Shown piece by piece: positions 25,376 to 33,332 of a stretch of 64,000 nt of DNA. Where the stretch lies: contig JBATXM010000150.1 of the NCBI GenBank assembly GCA_049673305.1, positions 1 to 64,000 of the forward strand, in the 5' to 3' direction. The translations under genes and the position numbers were made by a program. The DNA is from GCA-003244245 sp049673305. Its GTDB lineage: Bacteria > Actinomycetota > Actinomycetes > Mycobacteriales > Pseudonocardiaceae. How positions within the stretch are numbered: the first letter of the stretch is position 1; every line of letters starts with the position of its first letter. Below the pieces are notes generated by a model that ran no database searches, was not told the DNA's origin, and was given only the letters and a program-made list of their open reading frames with translations.

Positions 25376-27058
25376 ATGTCCGCACCAGCCAACCGAGCGC
25401 CAGCGACGAAGGCCCGTCGGGGGGAGGGTCAGTGGGCTCTGGGCCATCTCGAGCCGCTCAACCCCAATGAGCGGACCAAGAAGGACGACGACGGCCTCAA
25501 CGTCCGGCGTCGGATCGAGACGATCTACGCCCGGCGCGGCTTCGACTCGATCGACCCCACTGACCTGCACGGCCGGTTCCGCTGGTGGGGGCTGTACACC
25601 CAACGCCGGCCCGGCATTGACGGTGGCCACACCGCCACGATGGAACCCGAGGAACTCGACGACTGCTACTTCATGATGCGAGTGCGCGTCGATGGCGGCG
25701 CACTGAGCACCGAGCAGCTGCGGGTGCTCGGGGAGATCTCCCGGCTCTACGCCCGCGACACCGCCGACATCACCGACCGGGAGAACATCCAGTACCACTG
25801 GATCCGGATCGAGGATGTGCCCGCGATCTGGGAACAGCTGGAAGCCGTCGGGCTGTCCACCACCGAGGCCTGCGGCGACTGTCCTCGAGTGATATTGGGC
25901 TCCCCGGTCGCGGGTATCGCCGCCGACGAGATCATCGACGGCACGCCGGCGATCGAGGAGATCAAGCGGCGCTACATCGGCAGCCCCGAGTTCTCCAACC
26001 TGCCCCGCAAGTACAAGACCGCGATCTCCGGCCTGCAGGACGTCGCGCATGAGATCAACGACATCTCCTTCGTCGGGGTGGTGCACCCCGAGCACGGTCC
26101 AGGTTTCGATGTGTGGGTCGGCGGTGGGCTGTCCACCAACCCGAAGATCGCGCAGCGGCTGGGCGGCTGGGTGCCGCGCGAGGAGGTGCCCGAGGTCTGG
26201 GCTGCGGTGACGGCCCTGTTCCGCGACTACGGCTACCGGCGGCTGCGCCACCGCGCCCGGATCAAGTTCCTCATCGCCGACTGGGGCGCGGAGCGTTTCC
26301 GCGAGGTGCTGGAGACCGAGTACCTGCACCGCGCGCTCATTGACGGCCCCGCCCCACAGCCCGCGCCCGCGCTGATCGACCACGTCGGGGTGCACCGCCA
26401 GCGCGACGGCAAGTTCTACCTTGGCCTTGCTCCCCTGGCTGGTCGCGTCTGCGGCACCACGCTGGTCGACGTGGCCAAGGCCGTCGAGCGGGCTGGGTCC
26501 GCCCGGGTTCGGCTGACCCCGTACCAGAAGCTCGTGGTGCTCGATGTCGCCGAGGCCGAGGTGGACAGCCTGGTCACCGAGCTGGGTCGGCTCGGATTAT
26601 CCGCCGATCCCACGCCCTGGCGGCGCTCGGTGATGGCCTGCACCGGCATCGAGTTCTGCAAACTGGCCATCGTGGAGACCAAGAACCGGGCGGTCATGCT
26701 GGTCACCGAGCTGGAGCAACTGCTCGCCGATGTTGCGCCCGCTCTGGAGACCCCGGTCTCGGTGCACCTCAATGGCTGCCCGAACTCCTGTGTCCGGGTC
26801 CAGGTTGCCGACATCGGGCTCAAGGGCCAGCTGGTCATCGACGCCGAGGGCAACCAGGTCGAGGGCTTCCAGGTGCACCTGGGCGGTGGGCTCGGGCTGG
26901 ACAGCGGGTTTGGCCGCAAGCTGCGCGGGCACAAGGTGAGCTCTGCTGAGCTGGCTGGCTATGTGGAGCGGGTGGTCCGTGGTTACGTTCAGCAGCGTGC
27001 GCCGGGCGAGCGGTTCGCGCAGTGGGTGGCCCGCGTCGACGAGGACGCCCTGCGATGA
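25376..27058 (+). CDS. sirA: Ferredoxin-dependent sulfite reductase (SirA/NirA type)
   Basis: Reduces sulfite to sulfide with siroheme and a 4Fe-4S cluster. The 560-residue protein has an internal twofold repeat. The cluster Cys lie in MACTGIEFCKLA and NGCPNSC. RENIQYHWIRIEDVP and ACGDCPRVILG are typical. Tyr in WGLYTQRR and Cys in EACGD correspond by position to the residues that form a Tyr-Cys link in M. tuberculosis SirA. The start follows GGAGG at 25364. The next gene begins within its stop codon (ATGA). Confidence 0.95.
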   Translation: MSAPANRAPATKARRGEGQWALGHLEPLNPNERTKKDDDGLNVRRRIETIYARRGFDSIDPTDLHGRFRWWGLYTQRRPGIDGGHTATMEPEELDDCYFMMRVRVDGGALSTEQLRVLGEISRLYARDTADITDRENIQYHWIRIEDVPAIWEQLEAVGLSTTEACGDCPRVILGSPVAGIAADEIIDGTPAIEEIKRRYIGSPEFSNLPRKYKTAISGLQDVAHEINDISFVGVVHPEHGPGFDVWVGGGLSTNPKIAQRLGGWVPREEVPEVWAAVTALFRDYGYRRLRHRARIKFLIADWGAERFREVLETEYLHRALIDGPAPQPAPALIDHVGVHRQRDGKFYLGLAPLAGRVCGTTLVDVAKAVERAGSARVRLTPYQKLVVLDVAEAEVDSLVTELGRLGLSADPTPWRRSVMACTGIEFCKLAIVETKNRAVMLVTELEQLLADVAPALETPVSVHLNGCPNSCVRVQVADIGLKGQLVIDAEGNQVEGFQVHLGGGLGLDSGFGRKLRGHKVSSAELAGYVERVVRGYVQQRAPGERFAQWVARVDEDALR

Positions 27059-27135
27059 CCGTGGCCCTCGATCTGGAACTGCTGGCGCGCCGTGACGCGG
27101 CGCGTACTGGACCTGCTGATCGAGAGGGGTGTGGC
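27055..27135 (+). pseudogene. Possible vestige of cysH between sirA and cysD
   Basis: An ATG overlapping the sirA stop opens a frame reading MTVALDLELLARRDAARTG and continues in frame into cysD. This is how the N-terminus of an APS/PAPS reductase (CysH) looks in related operons, and cysH usually sits exactly here. The rest of a cysH (more than 200 codons) is gone. It could also simply be an N-terminal extension of CysD, but cysD has its own good ribosome binding site at 27122-27129. Confidence 0.4.
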
Positions 27136-28068
27136 GTGAGCGCGGCTATGACAGCACCGTCTCCACCGTCTCCGGTGAACGTAGACCACCTGGCGGCACT
27201 TGAAGCCGAGGCGGTGCACATCATCCGCGAGGTGCTCGCCGAGCTTGACCGGCCGGTGCTGCTGTTCTCGGGTGGCAAGGACTCCGCGGTGCTGCTGCAT
27301 CTGGCGCTGCGCGCGGTGTACCCGGCGCCGCTGCCGTTTCCGTTGCTGCATGTGGACACCGGGCACAACTTCCCCGAGGTGATCGCCTACCGGGACCGCC
27401 TGGTCGCGGATCTGGGGTTGCGACTGCACGTGGCGGCGGTGCAGGACTGGATCGACGATGGGCGGCTGACCGAGCGCCCCGACGGCACCCGCAACCCGTT
27501 GCAGACCGTCCCGCTGCTGGACACCATCAACGAGCATCGCTTCGATGCCGTCTTCGGTGGTGCCCGTCGTGACGAGGACCGGGCCCGGGCCAAGGAGCGC
27601 ATCGTGAGCCTGCGCGACGCCTTCGGTGGCTGGGATCCGCGCCGGCAACGTCCGGAGTTATGGAGTCTCTACAACGGCCGGCACACCGCCGGTGAGCACG
27701 TCCGGGTCTTCCCGCTGTCCAACTGGACAGAACTGGACGTCTGGCACTACATCGCCCGCCACGACATCCCGATACCCAGCATCTACTACGCGCACCAGCG
27801 GGAGGTGTTCGCCCGGGATGGAATGTGGCTGACCGCTGGCGCGTGGGGCGGCCCGCGCCACGGCGAGCGGGTACTCACCACGTCGGTGCGCTATCGCACC
27901 GTCGGGGACGCCTCCTGCACCGGTGCGGTGGAGTCCACCGCCGCGACCATCGAACAGGTGCTCGCCGAGGTGGCCGCCAGCCGGATCACCGAGCGCGGCG
28001 CCACGCGGGCTGATGACCGGCTGTCGGAGGCCGCGATGGAGGACCGCAAACGCGAGGGCTACTTCTGA
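27136..28068 (+). CDS. cysD: Sulfate adenylyltransferase subunit 2 (CysD)
   Basis: The catalytic ATP pyrophosphatase subunit of ATP sulfurylase, making APS from sulfate. The PP-loop is LLFSGGKDSAVLLHL, followed by LHVDTGHNFPEV, FGGARRDEDRARAKER and the C-terminal ATIEQVLAEV...ERGATRADD...MEDRKREGYF tail, all standard. 310 residues from GTG 27136, which has GAGAGGGG six bases upstream; ATG 27148 is the alternative. It overlaps cysN as TGATG. Confidence 0.95.
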   Translation: MSAAMTAPSPPSPVNVDHLAALEAEAVHIIREVLAELDRPVLLFSGGKDSAVLLHLALRAVYPAPLPFPLLHVDTGHNFPEVIAYRDRLVADLGLRLHVAAVQDWIDDGRLTERPDGTRNPLQTVPLLDTINEHRFDAVFGGARRDEDRARAKERIVSLRDAFGGWDPRRQRPELWSLYNGRHTAGEHVRVFPLSNWTELDVWHYIARHDIPIPSIYYAHQREVFARDGMWLTAGAWGGPRHGERVLTTSVRYRTVGDASCTGAVESTAATIEQVLAEVAASRITERGATRADDRLSEAAMEDRKREGYF

Positions 28069-29333
28069 TGCCCAGCTTGCTGCGGCTGACCACCGCCGGT
28101 TCGGTCGATGACGGCAAGTCCACGCTGGTCGGGCGGTTGCTGCACGACACTCAGTCGATCATGGATGATCAACTCTCCGCCGTGGACCGGGCCACCCGCG
28201 CCCGCGGCGGCGACGGTGACGCGCCGGACCTGGCACTGCTCACCGACGGGCTGCGCGCCGAGCGGGAGCAGGGCATCACCATCGACGTGGCCTACCGTTA
28301 CTTCGCCACCCCGACCCGAAAGTTCGTGCTGGCCGACTGCCCCGGGCACGTGCAGTACACCCGCAACACGGTGACCGGGGCGTCCACCGCCGAGCTCGCC
28401 GTGGTGCTGGTCGACGCGCGCAACGGCCTGCTCGAGCAGACCCGGCGCCACCTCGCCGTCATGGCGTTCCTGCGGGTGCCGCACGTGGTGCTCGCGGTGA
28501 ACAAGATGGACCTGGTGAGCTTCGACGAGCTGACGTTTCGCCGCATCGAGTCGGAGTTCGCGCTGGTCGCTCATTCCTTGGGGGTGTCGGACGTGGTGTC
28601 CGTGCCCGTGTCGGCGCTGCACGGCGACAATGTCGCGGCGCGCGGCCCGCGCATGAGCTGGTATCGGGGCCCGACGCTGCTGGAGCACCTGGAGGTAGCG
28701 CCCACCGGACGGGAGGCGGTGGCCGAGCCCATGCGCTTTCCGGTGCAGCTGGTGCTGCGCCCCCGAACCACCGAGCACCCCGACTACCGCGGCCTGGCTG
28801 GCCGGGTCGCCTCCGGGATACTCGAGGTCGGTGAGGACGTCATCGCGTTGCCCTCCGGAGGCCGCTCCAGCGTTGCCGGCATCGACACCCCCGACGGTCC
28901 GGTGCCGCGCGCCACCGCCGGGCAGTCGATCACCGTGCTGCTCCGCGACGAGATCGACGTCGGGCGCGGCGAGGTGCTGGCCCACCCCGAACAGGCGCCG
29001 CGGGTAGTCACTGAACTCGACGCGGACCTGTGCTGGCTAGCCGACCGACCGCTGCGGGCCGGCGCACGGGTACTGGTCAAGCACGGCACGCGCACCGTCC
29101 GGGCAATCGTCACCGAACTGACCGGACGGCTGGACCTGCACACCCTGCGACACACCACGCCACCGACCACGCTGGAGCTCAACGAGATCGGCGGCGCGCG
29201 AATCCGGCTCGCCCAGCCGCTGGCGGTGGACAGCTACGCCACCCACCGGCACACCGGTCACTTCCTCGTCATCGACACCACAGACGGCAACACCCTCGCC
29301 GCCGGCCTGGTCGGCTCTGACCTGGCGCGGTGA
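28068..29333 (+). CDS. cysN: Sulfate adenylyltransferase subunit 1, GTPase (CysN)
   Basis: The regulatory GTPase subunit of ATP sulfurylase. G1 is GSVDDGKSTL, G2 region EREQGITIDVAYRYF, G3 is LADCPGHVQYTRN, G4 is VNKMD. EF-Tu-like domains II and III follow to residue 421. There is no fused CysC (APS kinase) domain, so the product stays at APS unless a kinase is encoded elsewhere. Last gene of the operon. Confidence 0.95.
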   Translation: MPSLLRLTTAGSVDDGKSTLVGRLLHDTQSIMDDQLSAVDRATRARGGDGDAPDLALLTDGLRAEREQGITIDVAYRYFATPTRKFVLADCPGHVQYTRNTVTGASTAELAVVLVDARNGLLEQTRRHLAVMAFLRVPHVVLAVNKMDLVSFDELTFRRIESEFALVAHSLGVSDVVSVPVSALHGDNVAARGPRMSWYRGPTLLEHLEVAPTGREAVAEPMRFPVQLVLRPRTTEHPDYRGLAGRVASGILEVGEDVIALPSGGRSSVAGIDTPDGPVPRATAGQSITVLLRDEIDVGRGEVLAHPEQAPRVVTELDADLCWLADRPLRAGARVLVKHGTRTVRAIVTELTGRLDLHTLRHTTPPTTLELNEIGGARIRLAQPLAVDSYATHRHTGHFLVIDTTDGNTLAAGLVGSDLAR

Positions 29334-29424
29334 CAGATCTGAGCTGGACCCCTGCCGTACCCGCTGGTTTGGTGGTCTCGTCGCCCGCGAGTTCCGACGG
29401 ATGTGGCAGGCACTCGGTGGGCCC

Positions 29425-29446
29425 GACCCCTCTTGGCTGAGGGGTC
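29425..29446 (+). terminator. Terminator hairpin after cysN
   Basis: GACCCCTC, loop TTGGCT, GAGGGGTC: a perfect 8-bp stem about 90 bases after the cysN stop codon. No U-tract follows. Confidence 0.65.
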
Positions 29447-29608
29447 TCGGGAGCCTTCTCGTCCTCCGGGCGGCCAAGGACGCGCCACGCCTTGCTGACA
29501 CACGTCACCCCGATGATCCAGCCGCGCCAACGTGCCGCCGGCCGTGCGCGGCACGCTCCTGCGTGATACCACCGGCATGATCGGGGTTCTACCGGCCTCC
29601 GGAGGCGG

Positions 29609-29638
29609 GGCGCAGGTTCGAATCCTGCCGGGGCATCA
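29609..29638 (+). repeat. tRNA 3'-end fragment A (candidate attachment site)
   Basis: GCAGG-TTCGAAT-CCTGC forms a textbook T arm with the B-box consensus, followed by CGGGGCA, the 3' strand of an acceptor stem, and TCA in place of CCA. No matching TGCCCCG or anticodon arm lies upstream, so this is a fragment, as left at the distal end of an element that integrated into a tRNA gene. Confidence 0.65.
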
Positions 29639-29714
29639 CACTTGACTTACCGAAACGGAGCGAAGGCTCCTCGGCAGTGTTCTGTTGTGCACAGGGTTCG
29701 TGCAGTGCACGGTG

Positions 29715-30029
29715 TTAGGCGACCTCGCTGGCGGCAGCCAGCCGCCGGAGGCGGTCAGCGTCAGCGGCGAGGCGCTCGATCCCGTCCCGCAAGGACATGC
29801 CCTGCTCGCTGGCCAATCCCTGCAGCACCCACCCCCGAATCAGGGCACTCACCGGCACCCCCGCGCGCGCCGCAACCTCCTCAATCGCGGCAAACACCTC
29901 GGCTGGCAGTCGCACCGACTGCACCACGGAACGACCACGCCGCTCACCCACGATATTCTCCGGTAAGGGCTCGTCCCGGGTCGCCTCAGACTCAGCTTGT
30001 GCCCTCTCGACTTCCTGCTTCGCATCCAT
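29715..30029 (-). CDS. Ribbon-helix-helix antitoxin (BrnA/CopG-like)
   Basis: A 104-residue protein with an acidic first half and a ribbon-helix-helix segment SVVQSVRLPAEVFAAIEEVAARAGVP (abbreviated), then VSALIRGWVLQ. It likely binds its own promoter and neutralises the toxin encoded just before it. ATG 30029 overlaps the toxin stop (TGATG). Toxin-first order matches brnT-brnA modules. Confidence 0.75.
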   Translation of the reverse strand: MDAKQEVERAQAESEATRDEPLPENIVGERRGRSVVQSVRLPAEVFAAIEEVAARAGVPVSALIRGWVLQGLASEQGMSLRDGIERLAADADRLRRLAAASEVA

Positions 30030-30310
30030 CACTGCGCCTCCCGATAAAGCCGCTGATCCGCCGGATTGGACTCCCAATCATTTGCCCCGTAGTAGGTTCC
30101 GTCACCCCGATGAACCAAGATGACGGTCAGGATCGCCCGGTGGCTGTGGCTATAGCCGATCACCCGAATGCTGCGGTTCGATCGACTGGCCGGGTCCGGG
30201 TCGAACCAGACAGCATCGATGTCACCAACCGCCTCATCGGCCTCTGCGGTAGCCACCTTGTGGTTGTCCCACATGTGCTGCGCGCCGTAGACCCAGTCGA
30301 CAGCCGACAC
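30029..30310 (-). CDS. BrnT-like type II toxin
   Basis: A 93-residue RelE-fold-like protein. W-x-x-x-x-x-x-x-WDNHKV at the start, then EADEAVGDIDAVWFDPDPASRSNRSIRVIGYS, ILTVILVH and the YGANDWESNPADQRLYRE end follow the BrnT pattern; BrnT is a ribonuclease. GTG 30310 is the likely start; the frame upstream to 30349 crosses a tRNA-like repeat and is not conserved. Assignment to BrnT rests on pattern and operon order, not on a search. Confidence 0.65.
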   Translation of the reverse strand: MSAVDWVYGAQHMWDNHKVATAEADEAVGDIDAVWFDPDPASRSNRSIRVIGYSHSHRAILTVILVHRGDGTYYGANDWESNPADQRLYREAQ

Positions 30311-30337
30311 AACTACAAGTCTACTACAGGGACGGAA

Positions 30338-30361
30338 GCGCAGGTTCAAGTCCTGCCGGCA
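30338..30361 (+). repeat. tRNA T-arm fragment B (candidate attachment site)
   Basis: GCAGG-TTCAAGT-CCTGC plus CGGCA again satisfies the T-arm consensus. The 22 bases 30338-30359 match 29610-29631 with only two differences. Together the two copies flank the toxin-antitoxin pair in direct orientation. No 5' tRNA half is present. Confidence 0.6.
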
Positions 30362-30364
30362 GGC

Positions 30365-32785
30365 TCAGCCTTGGGGAAGGCCGTACTCCGAAGCTAACTG
30401 TGGCCGTGGTGAGGTGTGCAGTTCCGCCAGGTCGGTCGCCAGCTGAGTTGCCTCGGCGGCGCCGAGGCGCTGATAGATTTCCAGCGCCTGCCGAAGCTCG
30501 ATCTCGGCGGTCGCGGTGTCGCCCCTGGCTAGGGCACATCGACCCACTCCGTCGAGGGCCCGTGCCTGTTCCAGGGGACTGCCCACCGCTCGGGTGAGTT
30601 CCAAGGCATGCTGGTGGTGGGCCAACGCCTGCTCCGAATCCCCGGACTTGAGGCACACCGTCCCGCTGTGGTTGAGCACCTCCGCTTCGCCGAGCCGGTC
30701 GCTGAGGTCACGGTAGAGGCGCAGCGCCTGCTCCAACACCTGGGCCGCACCCCGAAAGTCCTTAGTCAGCCACCGCACGCCCCCCAGATAGGCGAGGGCA
30801 TTCGCTTCGCCGTGCAGGTTGCCCATATCACGGTGAAGGCTCAGGGCTTGATCCAGTGCCTGGGCCGCGCCCGGGTAGTCCCCGGTTAGCTGCCGCACGC
30901 CTCCCAGTTCTTTGAGGGCGATCGCTTCGCCGCGCCGGTCACCGATGTCGCGGAAGAGGACCAGTGCCTGCTCCAGCACCCGCACCGCACCCGGGTAGTC
31001 CCCGGTCAGCCACCGCAAGCTCCCCAGTTCTTTGAGGGCGTACGCCTCGCCGTGCAGGTCGCCGCAGTCACGGTAGAGGCCCAGGCCCTGGTCCAGCGAC
31101 TGCGCCGCACCCGGGTAGTCCCCAGTCAGCTGCCGCACGCCTCCAAGATCGGTGAGGGCGTTTGCCTCGCCGCGCCGGTCACCGAGGTCACGGGAGAGGA
31201 CCAGTGCCTGCTCCAACACCTGGAGCGCACCCGAATAGTCACCGGTCAGCCGCCGCGCGACCCCGAGATCGGTGAGGGCGTTCGCCTCACCGATCTGATC
31301 ACCGAGGTGCTGTGCCGCCGTGGCGGCCTGGGCGTGCAGTTCCAGGGCCTGAATCCAGGGGCCTTCGCCGCGCAACAACGAGGCAACGCCCGCAGTGAGC
31401 CCGACCACCAGGGCGTGCTGGGCACGGTGGGTGGCGTCATCCAGGCAGGCAAGCAGGTTAGCCCGTTCGACCCGCAGCCAACCCAGCGCCTGATCCCGGC
31501 TGACCAGCCTGGGTGCGGTCCCCGGCGGGGCAGCCGATGTGGCGGCCGGAGGGCGGGTGTGCCGGGTGAGATAGACGTCGGCGAGAGCGGCGGTGTGCTG
31601 GTAGTAATCAAGCAACCAACCCAGGGCCTGATCACGCTCGCCTGCGGGGTCGGTAGCCGCCAGGGCACGGGCGTAGTCGCGGATCAGGTCATGCATCCGG
31701 TAACGACGGTAAACTAGCTCGTCAAGCAGGTGATCGCGGCAGAGCACATCGAGGTGCTCGCGGGCCTGATCCAAGGGCAGACCGGTCAGCGCGGCGGCGG
31801 CGTAGGCGTCGATGTCGACACCGGGGTGCGGACCCAGGTGCCGGAAGAAGCGTTGCCGCTCGGCGGGCAAGTATTGGTAGGACAGGTCAAACGCCGCAGC
31901 GACGGTACGGTTCTCTGCGGTCACGGTCAGCAGAGTCGCCTTCGTCTCCTCGATCAGCTGACCCAGAGTCCAGGATCGACGAGTGCTGAACACACTAGCC
32001 AGCAGCGAGATCGCCAACGGCAAATAGCCACACAATCCGACCACCTCGGCTACCCGGGCGGGCTCAGCGGCGGCACGGGGGGCCAGGCGCATGAACATCT
32101 CCCGTGCCTCCTCGGGGGCCAGGATGTCCAACGCCACCGGCACCGCCGAGGGAAGATCACCCAGGCAACGGCAGCTGGTGACCAGCACCAGACACCCCGC
32201 CGACCCCGGCAACAGCGGCACGACCTGCCGGCTGCTGGCAGCATTGTCCAGGACGAGCAGCACCCGTTTGCGCGCCATCCGATCCCGCCACAACGCGGCT
32301 AGCTCGTCAAGGCCCTCGGGGAGATAGCGGGCGTCCACACCATCGGCGGTCAACAGACTGGCCAGCGCCGCCTCCGGCGTCACTGGCTCCTGGCCGGCGG
32401 TGTGGGCATGCAGGTCCAGGAACAGTTGCCGGTCAGGGAACTGGCCAGCCACCCAATGCGCGACGTGCACCGCCAACGCGGTCTTCCCCACCCCCGGCAT
32501 GCCATCGATAGCGTGAATGGCCACCACCCGGCCCGCCTCGGCCGCAGCGGTCACCGCCGCAATGATCCCGTGCAGTTCCTTGCCACGCCCGGTGAAGGCG
32601 ACCGTATCCACCGGCAACGTGCACATCGCCGGCAACGGCGACGGTGGCGCCGAAGGCAGGTGGATGCGGTACTGATCTCCCGCGACCTGAGTGAACGTAC
32701 TGCCCTTGTGCGACGCGCCAGTCATCCTCACCCGGGCATCACCAGGCGCGGCCTCCTCCGGCGGGCCCGGCGAGACAGTGGTCAC
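30365..32785 (-). CDS. STAND ATPase with NB-ARC and TPR domains, N-terminal amyloid-like motif
   Basis: An 806-residue NLR-like protein. Residues 27-38 read GSTFTQVAGDQ, a motif shared with the partner gene. NB-ARC: Walker A GMPGVGKTAL (about 95), Walker B RVLLVLDNA, GLPL-like GYLPLAISLLA, and the MHD motif RYRMHDLIRDYA. From about residue 480 there are six 40-residue TPR units (GEANALTDLGGVRQLTGDYP type). Such proteins oligomerise after a ligand is sensed by the repeats. No enzymatic domain is fused, so output probably passes through the partner. GTG 32785 overlaps the partner's stop (GTGA), giving tight coupling. Related proteins in actinobacteria are regulators or defence NLRs; which of these applies here is not known. 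Confidence 0.88.
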   Translation of the reverse strand: MTTVSPGPPEEAAPGDARVRMTGASHKGSTFTQVAGDQYRIHLPSAPPSPLPAMCTLPVDTVAFTGRGKELHGIIAAVTAAAEAGRVVAIHAIDGMPGVGKTALAVHVAHWVAGQFPDRQLFLDLHAHTAGQEPVTPEAALASLLTADGVDARYLPEGLDELAALWRDRMARKRVLLVLDNAASSRQVVPLLPGSAGCLVLVTSCRCLGDLPSAVPVALDILAPEEAREMFMRLAPRAAAEPARVAEVVGLCGYLPLAISLLASVFSTRRSWTLGQLIEETKATLLTVTAENRTVAAAFDLSYQYLPAERQRFFRHLGPHPGVDIDAYAAAALTGLPLDQAREHLDVLCRDHLLDELVYRRYRMHDLIRDYARALAATDPAGERDQALGWLLDYYQHTAALADVYLTRHTRPPAATSAAPPGTAPRLVSRDQALGWLRVERANLLACLDDATHRAQHALVVGLTAGVASLLRGEGPWIQALELHAQAATAAQHLGDQIGEANALTDLGVARRLTGDYSGALQVLEQALVLSRDLGDRRGEANALTDLGGVRQLTGDYPGAAQSLDQGLGLYRDCGDLHGEAYALKELGSLRWLTGDYPGAVRVLEQALVLFRDIGDRRGEAIALKELGGVRQLTGDYPGAAQALDQALSLHRDMGNLHGEANALAYLGGVRWLTKDFRGAAQVLEQALRLYRDLSDRLGEAEVLNHSGTVCLKSGDSEQALAHHQHALELTRAVGSPLEQARALDGVGRCALARGDTATAEIELRQALEIYQRLGAAEATQLATDLAELHTSPRPQLASEYGLPQG
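30590..31310 (-). repeat. Six 120-bp tandem repeats encoding TPRs
   Basis: Six consecutive 40-codon units. Three carry the DRRGEA/VLEQAL form and alternate with DLHGEA/LDQxL forms, so the array behaves as a 240-bp double unit copied about twice, with more diverged units at both ends. DNA identity between like units is visibly high. Confidence 0.8.
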
Positions 32786-33204
32786 GGCCGGTAGGTGATC
32801 TGGTTACCGGCGACCTGGTTGAACGTGCTGCTGTCCCGGGAGCTCCCGCGCATGATCAGCGTGCCGATCCGGGCCTGCTCCGGTGGTGTCAACACCGGGG
32901 TCAGGGTCTCGTCGAGGACCCGCCGCAGCTCAGCGGCCACAGCGGGCTCATCAAGCAGCAACTGCTGCAACCGCCCCTGCCACACCCCCATCAAAAAGCC
33001 AGCTCAGTGTCCACCCGACCAAGTCTGGCGGGCATCGAGAACCTGAGCGCGCAAACCATCCAGATCCGCTTCCACCGTGTCGGCCTGCTGCGGATGCACC
33101 CGCCGCCACAACGCCACCATGCTGGCCCGAGCCTGCTGCCACACGTCGGTGGCCATCGCCGACACCAGCGCCGTCCCCGCCGCCACCACGATCGAATCCA
33201 CCAC
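32782..33204 (-). pseudogene. Small STAND-partner protein with C-terminal amyloid-like motif, interrupted by an in-frame TGA
   Basis: The frame from GTG 33204 (or 33201; GGGAGG upstream) codes VDSIVVAAGTALVSAMATD, then WRRVHPQQADTVEADLDGL, and after codon 66 meets a TGA at 33006-33004. The same frame continues with GVWQGRLQQLLLDEPAVAAE, then LRRVLDETLTPVL, and ends SSTFNQVAGNQITYRP. Uninterrupted 140-residue homologues with this layout occur beside NB-ARC/TPR genes in streptomycetes and Pseudonocardiaceae (from memory). The stop replaces one sense codon only; a TTG-ATG just after it could restart a 70-residue product. Role: probably a signalling partner or effector. Confidence 0.7.
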
Positions 33205-33332
33205 ACGACCTCCCCCCCACGCATGCCTGTTCAGTATGAAGAAACCAAGCTTGATGCGCTCGCCGACGGCCTTGCCCGCAAACCGGGCGACCTTGGTGCT
33301 AGGGCACGATCTGGTAGGGCAGACTGATCTGC

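Larger units (their letters stand above)
29334..29714. other. Non-coding boundary region between the cysN operon and the accessory island
   Basis: About 380 bases without a convincing gene. It holds a strong terminator hairpin (29425-29446) and a tRNA T-arm plus acceptor fragment (29609-29638), each listed separately. Short frames on the minus strand show no family features. Confidence 0.6.
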
